Part shown: positions 46,497 to 57,300 of the stretch, piece by piece
How the letters are laid out: every line of letters begins with the position of its first letter
Numbering within the stretch: position 1 is the first letter of the stretch
Origin: Coix lacryma-jobi var. lacryma-jobi
Lineage: Eukaryota > Streptophyta > Magnoliopsida > Poales > Poaceae
Assembly (NCBI GenBank): GCA_009763385.1
Contig: CM019823.1
Span: forward strand, 43,473,411-43,537,410
Direction: 5' to 3'
DNA length: 64,000 nucleotides
Program-made: the position numbers and the translations under genes
Notes under the pieces: model-generated
Told to the model about the DNA's origin: nothing
The model's input: the letters and a program-made list of their open reading frames with translations, nothing else
Database searches by the model: none

Positions 46497-46691
46497 TTAC
46501 TCAAACAACTGTGGGTATGACTTTCTCAAATCCTCTTCTCTTTCCCAAGTTGCCTCTGCTTCTGAATATCGATTCCACTGAACCTTACACATCTTTATTA
46601 TTCTGCTCCTGGTAACTCTTTCAGCGGTCTCTAGAATTCTTGTTGGGTACTCATCATAAGTCAAATCTTCCTTAACTGTGAGCTCTTCCAA
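46497..46691 (-). pseudogene. Chromovirus C-terminal chromodomain
   Basis: A 64-residue frame: TYDEYPTRILETAERVTRSR, KMCKVQWNRYSEAEATWERE, then DLRKSYPQLFE. This is the chromodomain fold, here with the WNRYSEAEATWE core typical of plant Tekay/Reina/CRM-type elements. It normally guides integration toward chromatin with particular histone marks. It is out of frame with the integrase ORF because of three single-base insertions between 46707 and 46803. Confidence 0.9.
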
Positions 46692-46799
46692 CGGTATCTG
46701 CTCTTCAGGGCACTCGTAGACACTTCTTCAACTGGAGAACATGAAACACATCATGCACTCCTGACAAGCTTTCATGGCAACTCTAACTGATACGCCACT

Positions 46800-48317
46800 T
46801 CAGCCAGGTCTTTCAAGAATTTTGAACGGTCCAATATACCTTGGTGCTAACTTTCCTTTCTTATTGAACCTTTTCACACCTCTCATCGGTGACACCTTTA
46901 GGTAGACATAATCACCTATTGCAAAAGATAGATCTCGACGACGGTTGTTTGCATAACTCTTTTGCCGAGATTGAGCGGCTCTCAGGTTATCTCTGATTAT
47001 CCTGACTTGTTCCTTGGCATTCCTCAACACATCAGGTCCAAACACTTGACTTTCACCTGTCTGATCCCAGAACAACGGTGTTCTACACGATCTTCCATAC
47101 AAAGCTTCAAACGGTGCCATCTTTAGACTCTCCTGATAGCTATTGTTGTATGAGAACTCTGCATAACACAAATTCTTGTCCCAACTGGTGCCATATTGCA
47201 ATGCACAAGCTCTCAACATGTCTTCCAGAATCTGATTGGTTCTTTCCGTCTGTCCATCAGTCTGTGGATGATAAGCAGTACTGAAGTTCAACCTTGTACC
47301 CAATGATCGATGTATCATCTGCCAAAAATGGGAGGTGAACTGAGTACCACGATCTGACACAATCTTTCGAGGCACTCCATGCAAACATACTATCCGTTCC
47401 ATGTACAATTCCGCCAATCTAGCTCCCGTATAGGTAGTTTTAACTGGTATAAAGTGAGCAACTTTGGTCAATCGATCGACTATTACCCATATGGAGTCGT
47501 AACCTCTCTGAGTACGAGGTAACCCAACTATAAAGTCCATACCGACTTCTTCCCACTTCCATTCAGGTATCTTCATCGGTTGTAGCAAACCAGCGGGTCT
47601 TTGATGTTCTGCCTTCACCCTCTGACATGTATCACACAAAGTGACGTACTCGGCTACATCTCGCTTCAGTCCATCCCACCAATACTTTTTCTTCAGGTCA
47701 AGGTACATCTTAGTGCTTCCAGGATGAATGGAATAAGCTGACTCATGTACTTCTCGCAGTATAGACTCACGTATCTCCTTGATTGCAGGTACACATAATC
47801 TATTTCCATGCCATAATGTGCCATCATCATCTAACCGGAAACCTGACGCTTTGCCAAGAACAATATTATCGGCTATCTGCTTCAACTTCTCATCTGACAT
47901 CTGACCCTTACGTATCTCTTGCATCAATACCGGTTCAAGTTCTAACTCTATTCTGTTGATCACAATTCCCAAATTTAGATGTGCAAATTCAGCACACAAC
48001 TCATCTGGCATAGAAGCAATTCTGACCTCATTGGCATGGCTCTTTCTACTCAAGGCATCTGCCACAACATTAGCCTTCCCGGGATGATAGTGTATTTCCA
48101 AATCATAATCCTTAATCAATTCCAACCATCTGCGTTGTCTCAAATTCAGATCAGACTGAGTGAAAATGTACTTCAAGCTCTTATGATCGGTATAGATGTC
48201 CGTCTTGTGACCCACTAGATAGTGTCTCCAAATCTTCAATGCATGGACAACAGCTGCCAATTCTAAATCATGAGTGGGATAGTTCAGCTCATGCTTTCTC
48301 AACTGCCTCGACTGCAT
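46800..48317 (-). pseudogene. Chromovirus RNase H and integrase segment
   Basis: An uninterrupted 505-codon frame. It begins within RNase H (SRQLRKHELNYPTHDLELAA, IYTDHKSLKYIFTQ) and continues through the integrase zinc region (H2C2 with CDTCQRVKAEH). The catalytic core follows with MDFIVGLP, SDRGTQF and GQTERTNQ holding the three acidic residues. It ends in the GPFKILERPG GPY/F-like module. It integrates the cDNA in the nucleus. One frameshift at about 48312 separates it from the RT segment, and another at about 46803 separates it from the chromodomain. Confidence 0.93.
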
Positions 48318-49372
48318 ATGCTACCACTCTGCCTTCTTGCATAAGAACACAACCCAAACCTTGACGAGATGCATCACAATAAATAGAGAAATCCTTACTC
48401 AGATCTGGCAGAATTAACACTGGAGCTGTAGTCAGACGTTTCTTCAACTCCTCGAAATTAGCTTGACACTTATCAGACCAAACAAACTTAGCATTCTTCT
48501 CTAGCAGAGCTGTCATTGGCTTAGCAAGTTTGGAGAATCCTTCAATGAACCTTCTATAGTAACCTAGCCAATCCAAGGAAACTACGAATCTCAGTCACAT
48601 CTGTTGGTGGTTTCCAATTCAACACATCTTCAACCTTGCCTGGATCTACTGAAATGCCTCCATTAGAGATAACATGTCCAAGGAAAGAAACTTCCTTTAA
48701 CCAAAACTCACACTTGCTGCGCTTGGCATACAACTTGTGCTCTCTGAGTTTTTGTAGTACTAACCTCAGATGATCAGCATGATCTTTCTTGTTCTTAGAG
48801 TATACTAGAATATCATCAATAAACACAACTACGAACTTGTCGAGATATTCCATGAACACCTTGTTCATCAAATACATAAAGTAGGCAGGTGCATTGGTCA
48901 ATCCAAATGACATGACTGTATACTCATACAACCCATACCTGGTAGTGAAAGCTGTCTTTCGAATATCAGATGCTCGAATCTTCAACTGATGGTAACCAGA
49001 ACGCAGATCAATCTTAGAGAACACACATGCACCTTTCAGCTGATCAAACAGATCATCAATCCTCGGCAACGGGTACTTGTTCTTGATGGTAACTTCATTA
49101 AGCGATCTATAGTCAACACACATCCGTTGACCACCATCCTTTTTGTCAACAAAGATAACAGGAGCTCCCCAAGGTGATGAACTAGGACGAATAAACCCTT
49201 TTTCTTGTAACTCTTTAATTTGTTTCTTAAGTTCATCTAATTCAGGTACTCCCATCCTATATGGTCTTTTAGCTATGGGTGCAGTTCCAGGTAAAAGTTC
49301 AATAATAAATTCAATGTCGCGATCGGGTGGCATACCTGGCAAGGTCATCGGGGAACACATCCGGGAACTCAT
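48313..49372 (-). pseudogene. Chromovirus reverse transcriptase and start of RNase H
   Basis: Two frames joined by a single extra base at about 48565. The RT fingers and palm show AKRPYRMGVPELDELKKQIK, CVDYRSLNEVTIKNKYPLPR, FSKIDLRSGYHQ and the FIDDILVYS active-site box. Then come GHVISNGGI and the KAVEDVLNWKPPTD-like connection. After the frameshift, LGYYRRFIEGFSKLAKPM and CDASRQGLGCVLMQ give the connection and the start of RNase H. The active-site Asp residues are present. Confidence 0.93.
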
Positions 49373-50174
49373 CCACCACTAGATCTTCCGGAAAAACCTC
49401 TTCATTCAACTGGTTCACGGTTGCAGTCGGTGTTGGTTGTAAGCACTACCTTCACACTGATTCTGTCTCCCTTAGCTGTGGTAACTGTCACAACTTTATC
49501 TTGACACTGTATATCTGTCTTACACCTCTTCATCCAGTCCATACCCAAGTATCAAATCAATGCCAGCTGTCCTCAGCACAATTGGGGATACTGAGAAATC
49601 TACCCCCCCTAAGGACACATCTATAGACATACACTGGAGCGTAGCTTGCAAACCTCCACCCGGTGAGGTAACCATTATAGGGGTTTTCATGAGACTAACA
49701 GGTAGATTATGCATTCTAACAAATGTATGAGATATGAAAGTATGCGATGCACCAGAATCGAAAAGAACTGTAGCAGGGATGGAACTGATGTTGAACGTAC
49801 CAAGCATAATCTCTGGCGCTTCCTGCACGGTCTCTGCGGACACGTGATTCACCTTGCCGGAGTTAGGTGATGGATTCTGACGTCCCTTATTGTTCTGACT
49901 CTGTGGAGTCTGTTGATTCTGCTTCTTAGGACAATTGTAGGAGAGGTGACCAACCTCACCGCAGACAAAGCACTTGTTGGGAGTGTTAGGTGCACTATTC
50001 TTCATGGGGGTGTTGACGGGGGTACCTTGGCGTTGAGCATGATTATTGTGCTGCTGCTGCTGCTGTGGGCGCTGATTGTTTCCTTGCTGCTGATATGAAG
50101 GGCGTTGCGGTCCCTGGTTACGGTTCCACTGAGAAGTAGGTCCCTGATACCTCTGCTGGTTGCCCGGTGCAAAA
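49343..50174 (-). pseudogene. Chromovirus zinc knuckle and protease segment
   Basis: The Gln-rich N-terminal part leads to a CCHC knuckle CFVCGEVGHLSYNC (about 49976-49935). An aspartic protease follows with ATVLFDSGASHTFIS (about 49780-49735). After the GYGLDEEV end at 49520 the continuation (DWMKRCKTDIQCQ) lies in another frame. Frame changes sit near 49544, 49436 and 49340, each equal to one extra base relative to the family pattern. Confidence 0.88.
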
Positions 50175-50966
50175 TTAGGGACGAGGGCGGTTGTTACTAC
50201 CAGAAGACTGACCTTGGAGCTTCCTCTTTCTAGCCTCCATCTCCTTGCGCTTGTTGTCAACCACAATAGCACGGTTGACTAAGGTCTGGTAGCTGGCATA
50301 CTCATTGGACATAAGCTGCAGTGCCAGTCCGTCATTCAGACCCTTGAGGAAGCGACGCTGCTTGTCGGCATCCTGAGCAATATCAGCGGGAGCATAGCGT
50401 GACAATTGAGCAAACTTGTCACGGTACTCTGCAACGGTCATGGCTCCTTGGCGCAGAGATCTAAACTCTTCCTGCTTCAATTCAATCAGACCAGCAGGGA
50501 TATGGTACGCTTTGAAGTTGGTCTTGAATTCCTCGAAGGTGACAGGTGGGGCATTGTTGGCTAGACCGAACTGAAACGATTCCCACCAATCCAGAGCAGC
50601 TCCTTGCAACTGACCAGAAGCATAGAGCACCTTCTCCTGGTCATTGCATTGCGCGATGGTAAGCTGGCGTTCAATAGCACGAAGCCAGTCATTAGCCTCC
50701 AGGGGATCAGCGGCATGAGAGAACACTGGCGGGTGACCCTTCAAAAACTCACCCCTCTTGTCCCTCACTTGCATCGGTGGTGCTCCTCCAACTGGCTGAT
50801 GCTGCATATGTTGCATCATAGTTTGCATAAATTGGGCTTGGATGCCCATCAACTGCTGAATGTCAACTGGGGGTGGTGGTGGCGGGTTAACAGGTGCTCC
50901 ACGACCACGGCCACGTCCACGTCCACCTCCAACTCCACCTCCTCTGGCGGCCATCTGTGTTTCCAA
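50175..50966 (-). CDS. Chromovirus Gag (capsid part)
   Basis: A 263-residue frame starting METQMAARGGG, with a Gly/Arg run (RGRGRGRGAP), a Pro run and Gln/Met-rich MQTMMQHMQHQP. The retrotrans_gag core follows (DWLRAIERQLTIAQCNDQEK, ALDWWESFQF, EFRSLRQGAMTVAEYRDKFA, RYAPADIAQDADKQRRFLKG). It ends early at an extra base near 50177, which puts a stop where the nucleocapsid linker should start (RPRP, then stop). The capsid domain is complete. Confidence 0.9.
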   Translation of the reverse strand: METQMAARGGGVGGGRGRGRGRGAPVNPPPPPPVDIQQLMGIQAQFMQTMMQHMQHQPVGGAPPMQVRDKRGEFLKGHPPVFSHAADPLEANDWLRAIERQLTIAQCNDQEKVLYASGQLQGAALDWWESFQFGLANNAPPVTFEEFKTNFKAYHIPAGLIELKQEEFRSLRQGAMTVAEYRDKFAQLSRYAPADIAQDADKQRRFLKGLNDGLALQLMSNEYASYQTLVNRAIVVDNKRKEMEARKRKLQGQSSGSNNRPRP

Positions 50967-51642
50967 ACAGGGATCAAGGTTAGTGAACTTTTTAAGAAAA
51001 GATCACTTATATGAGAGGAAACAGGAGATCTGAAAATTTCTGGGCGAGATCCGGTAACAGCAGTACAGAAAAACAGTCATATACGGAGTTCCAGAAATCC
51101 AAACAGGGCGTGTGATACACGGTTGGAAAGATAACGAAATTATCTACAACTTTTATTTAAGTGACTTTCCCAGATTCTGTCGTTAAGTTAGTCAAAAACA
51201 GAGAACAAACAGATCTGTTCCAGAGCTCAAAACTGCGCAGAAACTCTAACTTGAAGCAGCCATATCTCACAAACCATAATCAGTTATTGAAGTGATTCCA
51301 GAGGCATTGGTTAGATATAGGAGTCTATTTTCCATCATAAAATTTTCAGCCATGTTGCACGATCAGAACTTGAGATATAACCAAAAGATCACAGGTTGCT
51401 TCCAGAAAACAGCATAGGACAAGATGTAACTAACCCTTTTATTATTCATAAACGTTATGTCTAACTATGAGATTTGTAGACAAAGCCCACAATATCTCAA
51501 CACTCATTACAAAGAACCAAATCACACATAAACATAATAATAATCCAACTCACACATAAAGAAGCACACTAGCACAAAGGTTAACTAGACTCGACAAACG
51601 CTTACTACTATCGTCTTATTACATAGAAGGGTGACCTACTGC
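50967..51642 (-). other. Leader between upstream ORF and gag
   Basis: Non-coding, with no domain and no repeat noticed. It may hold an internal ribosome entry or splice acceptor for gag; no specific signal is decisive. Confidence 0.5.
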
Positions 51643-52509
51643 CTATTTGTAGAGCGGTTCGCGGAGCCTCTTGTACATAGGGGGTTGATTGAGAAGTTCC
51701 AAGAGCCCATCAATAGTGCTATAACATCTTTTGAGATCTTTTCCCATGGATATCACCTGCCTTTCCAAGTCCGCGTTAGACCTTTCCCTGTCAAGGAGAA
51801 AATCTCGTGTGGCCTTCTCGGTTGGTGTTGCATTGGGGTCTTCTACCATGGCCTCCTTATTCTCATTGTTCCAATAGGGCAGATAGCGGTATGCATCATC
51901 CCTCATGTCTTCAATGCGACGACCCCGGAATGCTTTGTAGGCTTCAACTGCCACGGCTTCCAAGGCTGACGCTAGAGTGGACCGACGAGCCCTGTGGCCG
52001 ATCACCATCTCATGCAGGTATAGGCCACTCTCTGGTTCTCGGACGGCGACAGTCACTCTTGCCTTCCAGTAGGTCCTTTCCATGGGATGACTGTACCTCC
52101 AATGGGTGTACTGTACGATAATGTTCTTGTCGGGGTAGTAGGCATCAAAAAGTCTCATCAGCCTGTGATGTGTGGGGCTCTGGGCAGCTGTAGGCGCTCC
52201 GACGAAATACCCGGAGTCCACATCCCAACCCGTTGGAAGCTCTTCATCGTCTTCAACCTCCAGCACTTCTGGGGGCACTGGCGCGGGAGGTACCGGAACT
52301 TGTGGAGCTGGTGCTTGCTGAGCTGGAGCTTGTACTGGTGGTGCCGGCGCTTGTGGTTCCACTTCTTGAGGTGCTTGTTCTTGCAGTTCTGGCTCTTGCG
52401 GCGCTACCTCCTGCTGCTCTGGCTCCTGGGGTACTTGCGGTGCTTGCGGAACGGGGTTGCCTGCCCTCCTGCGTCCACTGACGGTCCTGCGGGTGATACG
52501 ACGAGCCAT
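51643..52509 (-). CDS. Upstream ORF (ORF0-like) of chromovirus, unknown function
   Basis: An intact 288-residue frame between the primer-binding site and gag, in the sense direction of the element. Residues 1-18 are basic (MARRITRRTVSGRRRAG). Residues 20-85 are Pro/Gln/Glu/Ala-rich with PQ-EPE-type repeats. An acidic patch VEVDDEELPTGWDVDSGYFV-like follows, then a compact, conserved-looking domain (about 95-235) with HHRLMRLFDAYYPDKNIIVQ, HWRYSHPMERTYWKARVTV and ALEAVAVEAYKAFRGRRIED. The end is helical, a short coiled coil (DLERQVISMGKDLKRCYSTI). No zinc knuckle, protease or RT motif. It is open from ATG to stop while gag-pol next door has about nine frameshifts. I do not recognise the family; similar P/Q-rich proteins may occur in grass annotations. 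Confidence 0.7.
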   Translation of the reverse strand: MARRITRRTVSGRRRAGNPVPQAPQVPQEPEQQEVAPQEPELQEQAPQEVEPQAPAPPVQAPAQQAPAPQVPVPPAPVPPEVLEVEDDEELPTGWDVDSGYFVGAPTAAQSPTHHRLMRLFDAYYPDKNIIVQYTHWRYSHPMERTYWKARVTVAVREPESGLYLHEMVIGHRARRSTLASALEAVAVEAYKAFRGRRIEDMRDDAYRYLPYWNNENKEAMVEDPNATPTEKATRDFLLDRERSNADLERQVISMGKDLKRCYSTIDGLLELLNQPPMYKRLREPLYK

Positions 52510-52687
52510 CTATGGAATAGACCAAGAGATAGATACAATAGAATCAATATATTTGTGTAATAGAGCAAGTAAAGAGAAGCATATAGTTTTGATAAATTAA
52601 CAAGGCTAAGATAAATAGCAAGAATTGAGAAGCAAGGACCACTAAAACGACCATAACTAACTAGGCTTGCGTCCTACAGTCAACATA

Positions 52688-52699
52688 GCTCTGATACCA
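52688..52699 (-). other. Primer-binding site of chromovirus (initiator Met-tRNA)
   Basis: TGGTATCAGAGC on the minus strand, three bases after the 5' LTR. It is complementary to the 3' end of plant initiator-Met tRNA. Confidence 0.93.
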
Positions 52700-52702
52700 A
52701 TT

Positions 52703-55700
52703 TGTCACACCCAATTTTAAGAACAAAATTGAATGCAATAACTCATGTGTGCCCAGAGATCAATCACACACATAAGCCACAAATTAAGAAGTACCATCAC
52801 ATATGTTTATTACATGACGATTATTATTCAAAGACTTTACATAGCAGCGGATAAATAAAGTATCTCTCGCGGTAGCTCCATCACAGGGAAGATGACTGGT
52901 TGACAGCAAGACTAGAACTCTTCAGGGAAGTCGTCGTTACCATAGCAATCTGTTACCCATCCGGGATTTTTATCCAAGTAGAAAGAAAATAAACAAGCAT
53001 AAGTACATCTCGTACTTAACAAGTGTAACATGGGGTTCATGAGGCTCAAAGAAGGCTGACACTGGTTAAACTGCAGTAGCTTTTATTTGGCAACATTTTA
53101 ACCTTAAGGTGAACATATATGAAGGCTTAAAACCCAACCCACATGATCATAATAATTGATACATAGCAAAAGGTGAACAACATGAGCAACATAAAACAAC
53201 TAATAACAACTAATCTGTGAGTTTTCCGGGCCGCTCGTATCCGTGAGCACGGCTGTTATAACAGTTTATTAAACTCTGCACAGAGGTGTACACTTTACCC
53301 GATGAGTCGTGATATCCAGATGCCCGGGTTAATTACTCCCATAACACTTCCGAGGTGAGCGGGCAGGATACACGCAAAACCTTTCAAAGGTTCGTCTAAC
53401 AAGTTAGGGCCGCTAGTTCTTAAGGCAAGGGGATGTAGAGCCCTCCTTCCAGGTGGCACAATAACACGCAGCCTATACTCACGTGGACAGAAGCCGCACT
53501 ATACCCAACTCGGCAAGATCCAACGCGCCTATACAGGTGTCCACTAACAAGCTAGAAAAGGTCCTTATACTGAGCTAAGGTCAGAGCCATATAACCCTCA
53601 TGGTTGCACTGTATGTCCCAGCTTTTGCTGACAGGGGGTCCTAATCCATGTTGCTAAAAAGATCAAATTTTACTCACCATTATTAGATCATGTTTGGTTT
53701 AAGTCAAGCTCTAGCAAAACTCTACCCATATGCATAGCATCCCAAGGTTATCAAGGTAACGGGTCAAAGGTCTAGGGTAAACTAGATAGGAGATCAAAAT
53801 TAGACACATGCATATGAATTTAGATGTTTCATGGTGGATAGGTCAACAAGGATGATCCCATGCTATACTTGCCTGATTCAGAGTACTCTGGTTGTTCCTG
53901 GTTGTCGAAGTAGAGCTCCTGATCACCGACGTAATTCTCACCGTCTGAACTCGATTATCACATCAACACACAATCATCGGGACACAATCATGCAAAGCAA
54001 ACAAGCTATAATTAGAACATTACACCAATCAGCAAGAAAATAATATAAAAAGTTTGAAAACAGAAAGTACGATCTACTACGATCACATAAACGCGAAGAT
54101 CACGAAAAACGGAATTATAACGCGAAAGTTATGAGCTAAACAAGTTACAAATCCTTAATTAGTAGATTAAACTTAACTCCAATTTTAGTTTCTGAAAACA
54201 GTAGATATCCTTGTACAGATAGATAGAGCTTTTTAAAATGAATCTAACGCAACTTGAACGGACTAAATCGGACTAAGAACGTAGAAGTTATAAGCATTTG
54301 AAAACAGTGGCAAAACTGTAAATAAACTGAAATTGAATTTGTATTTAAAATCGATTTAAACAAATTATCAGATTGGATGGACTGCGCCTCAAATAGGACA
54401 AAGCGCAGGGGCTCAAACGGAAGAATTCGCAGACTCAATGAACAGGGCCATTGGGACCGCGGGTTTAGACCTAAATATTTGGGGGACTCTTTAGCAAAGG
54501 TGACAGACGAAGGGGTATCGAGCGACTCCGAGCGCTAGATCCAGAATGGACGGCTTGGATTAGATCAGGGTGAGACCGGCGGCGCTTTCGCCGGAGAGAA
54601 AGAAGGACGCGGCGGCTCCGCGGCCGGAAGGCGGCGGCGCGGCTCGGGATTCCGCTACAGAGCGGTAGAGACCTCGTGAAAAGATCCAATCGAAAGAGGA
54701 GCTCAAGGCGAACTCACCAGAGGGGTTTATGGCGCCGGAGAAGACTCGGGGACGGCGGATTGCTCGACTTGGCGGATGGCGGGCTCTGCAGAGCGACGGC
54801 GAGCGATTAGAGCACCAAGACGAGGGGGAAAAAGAGGGAAAACTTCTCGGTTAGCTTCGAAAGATCAAGGGGAAACTCGAGGTGCCACTTACAAGCTCGG
54901 AAACTCGATGAATCGCCGGGTTGATGGCGGCGGAGATCTTGCGGCGTGCGGAGCTCTCGGTTGCGGCGTTTTGGGGCACGAGAGCAGGAGCTTGATGCGT
55001 GGGAAGAGGCGAAGGGTTCCTGGGGACCTTATAAGAGGGTCGGTTCGGTCGATTTGGCAAGCGAGGACGCGAAGCGAGGATGGATTCGATCTCGGCCATG
55101 GAGTCCGAGCCGGATACGAGAGGGAGAAGGAGCGATGGGACGCTGACCGGCGGGGTCGAGCTGTCAGCGAGTGCGGGCGCGGGAGCGGCGACGCTCGGGC
55201 GAGACGGAAGCGGCGACGCGCACGCGAGGCTGGACCCTCGGGCGAGACGGAGACGGTGATGCGCACGCGAGGCTGGACCCTCGGGCGAGACGGAGACGGC
55301 GATACTCACGCGAGGCTGGACCCTCGGGCGAGATGGAGACGGCGATGCTCACGCGAGGCTGGACCCTCGGGCGAGACGGAGACGGCGATGCTCACGCGAG
55401 GCTGGACCCTCGGGCGAGTCGGAGACTGCTACGCGCACGCGAGTGCAGCGCCGAGGCTGGACCCTCGGCTCAGCGCGGGGCTGCGGCGCTGCGCAGGGCT
55501 GCTGGGCCGGGCGGCGGCCCACGCGAGCGACGGAGAGAGGGGAGGGAAGCAGGCCAGCAAGAGGGAAGGAGCGGGCCGGCCAAGCTGGCTCGGGCCAGAA
55601 GGGAGAAAGGAGGAGGGAGAGAAGGAAAAGGGTTTTCCAATTTCCGATTTGATTTTTCAAATGCATTTTCAAATCCTTTTTGAATTCAAACAACTTTTGA

Positions 55701-55883
55701 ACTAAAACCACACATTCCAAAAATAAGATATGCACCAGCATGTATGCATCAGCATGCTCTTTGGCCTAGGATTAATTTTAGCTTTTGCAAATAATTTATT
55801 AACTAAGTTTTATGCAACACACAAAATGCATAATTAAATCATATTGCCTATTTTTAAATTGATGCAAATTTTGGGATGTTACA
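52703..55883 (-). repeat. 5' LTR of chromovirus
   Basis: 3,181 bp, same ends as the left copy. Carries the five-unit 43-bp array (units at about 55224, 55267, 55310, 55353 and 55396). Confidence 0.97.
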
Positions 55884-56300
55884 GAATCCTTGTTCAATAT
55901 GAGGCCTCATTACAAAAAAAATAAATTCTTCTCCTAAAGATAACTCAGACTCTACTTTTCCTTTACTGAAGAGTCTGACACATCTTGCTCCTTTCCTTAG
56001 GCGTATACCCCGCTAAATCCGACTCGACTCATGGAATCCATCAAAACCTAAGGAATAGCCGATCGACAAATAGCCGATATCCTATCCTACGAAAACCAGT
56101 CAACGCTAACACTTAGTCGATTTCGACAGATAGTACATCTGTGTCTACGTGCTCTATTTCCAAAATTTGGTGTAAACATCTGACATGCATCTAATGATCG
56201 CACGAAGGGTGATTGCACGTTGTGACACCCCGCCGATGGTCAGCAGTGGAAGCGTTTCAATGAGAAGTTCGTGGAGTTCGTCAATGAGGAAAGGAATGTC

Positions 56301-56722
56301 AGGTTTGGGCTGAGTACCGACAGGATGAATCCATTTGGTGACCTTAACATCTCGCATAGCACTTGGTCGGTCATCCTAACCATATACATCCTACCTCCCT
56401 GGCTATGTCAAAGCGCAAGTATCTTTTGTTGACCATGCTTATTTTCAAACTAAAGTAAACCGAAAATGATATAGACGTGTTCTTGGATCGGAGCCGTTAA
56501 TGGAGGACATGAAGATACTATGGGAAGAAGGGGTCAAGACGATGGATGCATCCATAAAAAAGGAGTTCACTCTAAAAGCCATCATCTTTCTCACCATCAC
56601 TGATTATCCTGGTCTTTTTTAACTATCGAGGCAGATCAAAGGAAAGACCACTTGTATAGTTTGCATCGACAGCACCTGTTACACTTACCTAAATGCATCA
56701 AAGAAAATAGTGTATACAACAA
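56301..56722 (+). pseudogene. TNP2 transposase relic
   Basis: Fragments in more than one frame match the transposase_21 core: FGLSTDRMNPFGDL then WSVILTIYILPPWLC, then KRKYLLLTMLI, DIDVFL, EPLMEDMKILWEEGVKTMDA, LKAIIFLTITDYPGLF, and RQIKGKTTCIVC with YLNASKKIVYT. Stops and frameshifts fall between them. The same segment in the first CACTA (around 17100-16800) is its closest analogue in this window. No long ORF covers it, so it is easily missed. Confidence 0.82.
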
Positions 56723-57029
56723 CAATGATTAAAAGGTCCCAGACCTTTTTAGTGGATTAGGAAAATAGAACGAAGTAACAGTGATCTTAATTAGTTTGAC
56801 TTGTGAATATATGACATATACATGCACATGTGTGTAACATGAATGTGGTTCGTATGTGATAACTCCTTTGATGATGTGTAATGTATGTGATAATTGTTAA
56901 TGTTTTATATTAGTATTTTTCTGCTTTTAACTTGGTTTAATTTTATGAAACTGAAATAATAGAACCTCTATTATTGTTTTTATCATTAAAGTTTAAACCA
57001 AAAAATCATTAACGGAATGGGCAATATTA

Positions 57030-57300
57030 CATAGTCGCCTCAGTTAAGAAGTTAAAGGAAAGCACCTGCCTTGGTTAATTGATTAACCAAGGCAGGCCAG
57101 TTATACAACCATCTCGATATTAATGCTTATTAACCAAGGCGGTTGCTCTAAAACGCCCGCCTCGGCTAATCGATTAAGAGAGGTGGTTGGGCAACCGCTC
57201 CATTAAGGCCAGATTAACCATGACCTTTTGGCAGTGGCGGATGGTTTGCCTACCTCCTATGTCCAAATCGTTCGTCTCCATTAAAATTCATGTAGTAGTG
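57030..57300. repeat. Subterminal repeats of second CACTA
   Basis: Inverted and direct words such as GCCTTGGTTAATTGATTAACC, ACCAAGGCGG and CCTCGGCTAATCGATTAAG, then the terminal TAGTAGTG. Bases 57301-57303 (ACT) may be one half of the 3-bp target-site duplication. Confidence 0.75.

Larger units (their letters stand above)
43312..55883 (-). mobile_element. Ty3/Gypsy chromovirus (Tekay/Del-like), young insertion
   Basis: 12,572 bp bounded by LTRs of 3,139 bp (left, 3' LTR) and 3,181 bp (right, 5' LTR), with an exact GAATC target-site duplication (43307-43311 and 55884-55888). On the minus strand: LTR, initiator-Met primer site, an extra ORF, gag, protease, RT, RNase H, integrase, chromodomain, polypurine tract, LTR. 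A chromodomain after integrase and very long LTRs mark a Tekay-type chromovirus. The LTRs differ by about eleven substitutions, one A in a homopolymer, and one 43-bp repeat unit. Substitution divergence near 0.35 percent implies insertion roughly within the last few hundred thousand years. The gag-pol frame is nevertheless broken in about nine places. Confidence 0.96.
55884..57300 (+). mobile_element. Decayed second CACTA transposon, right part
   Basis: The right end reads CATGTAGTAGTG at 57300, the inverse of CACTACTACATG, a CACTA-type terminus. Subterminal words and a TNP2 relic lie inside. The left end was not found; the chromovirus may have inserted into it, since its flanks join here. 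Confidence 0.65.

Noticed and set aside
54776..55705. Plus-strand ORF of about 309 residues in the chromovirus LTR (and its 277-residue copy at 45386)
   Set aside because: Arg/Gly/Ala-rich translation of a GC-rich minisatellite, opposite to element transcription, no domain.
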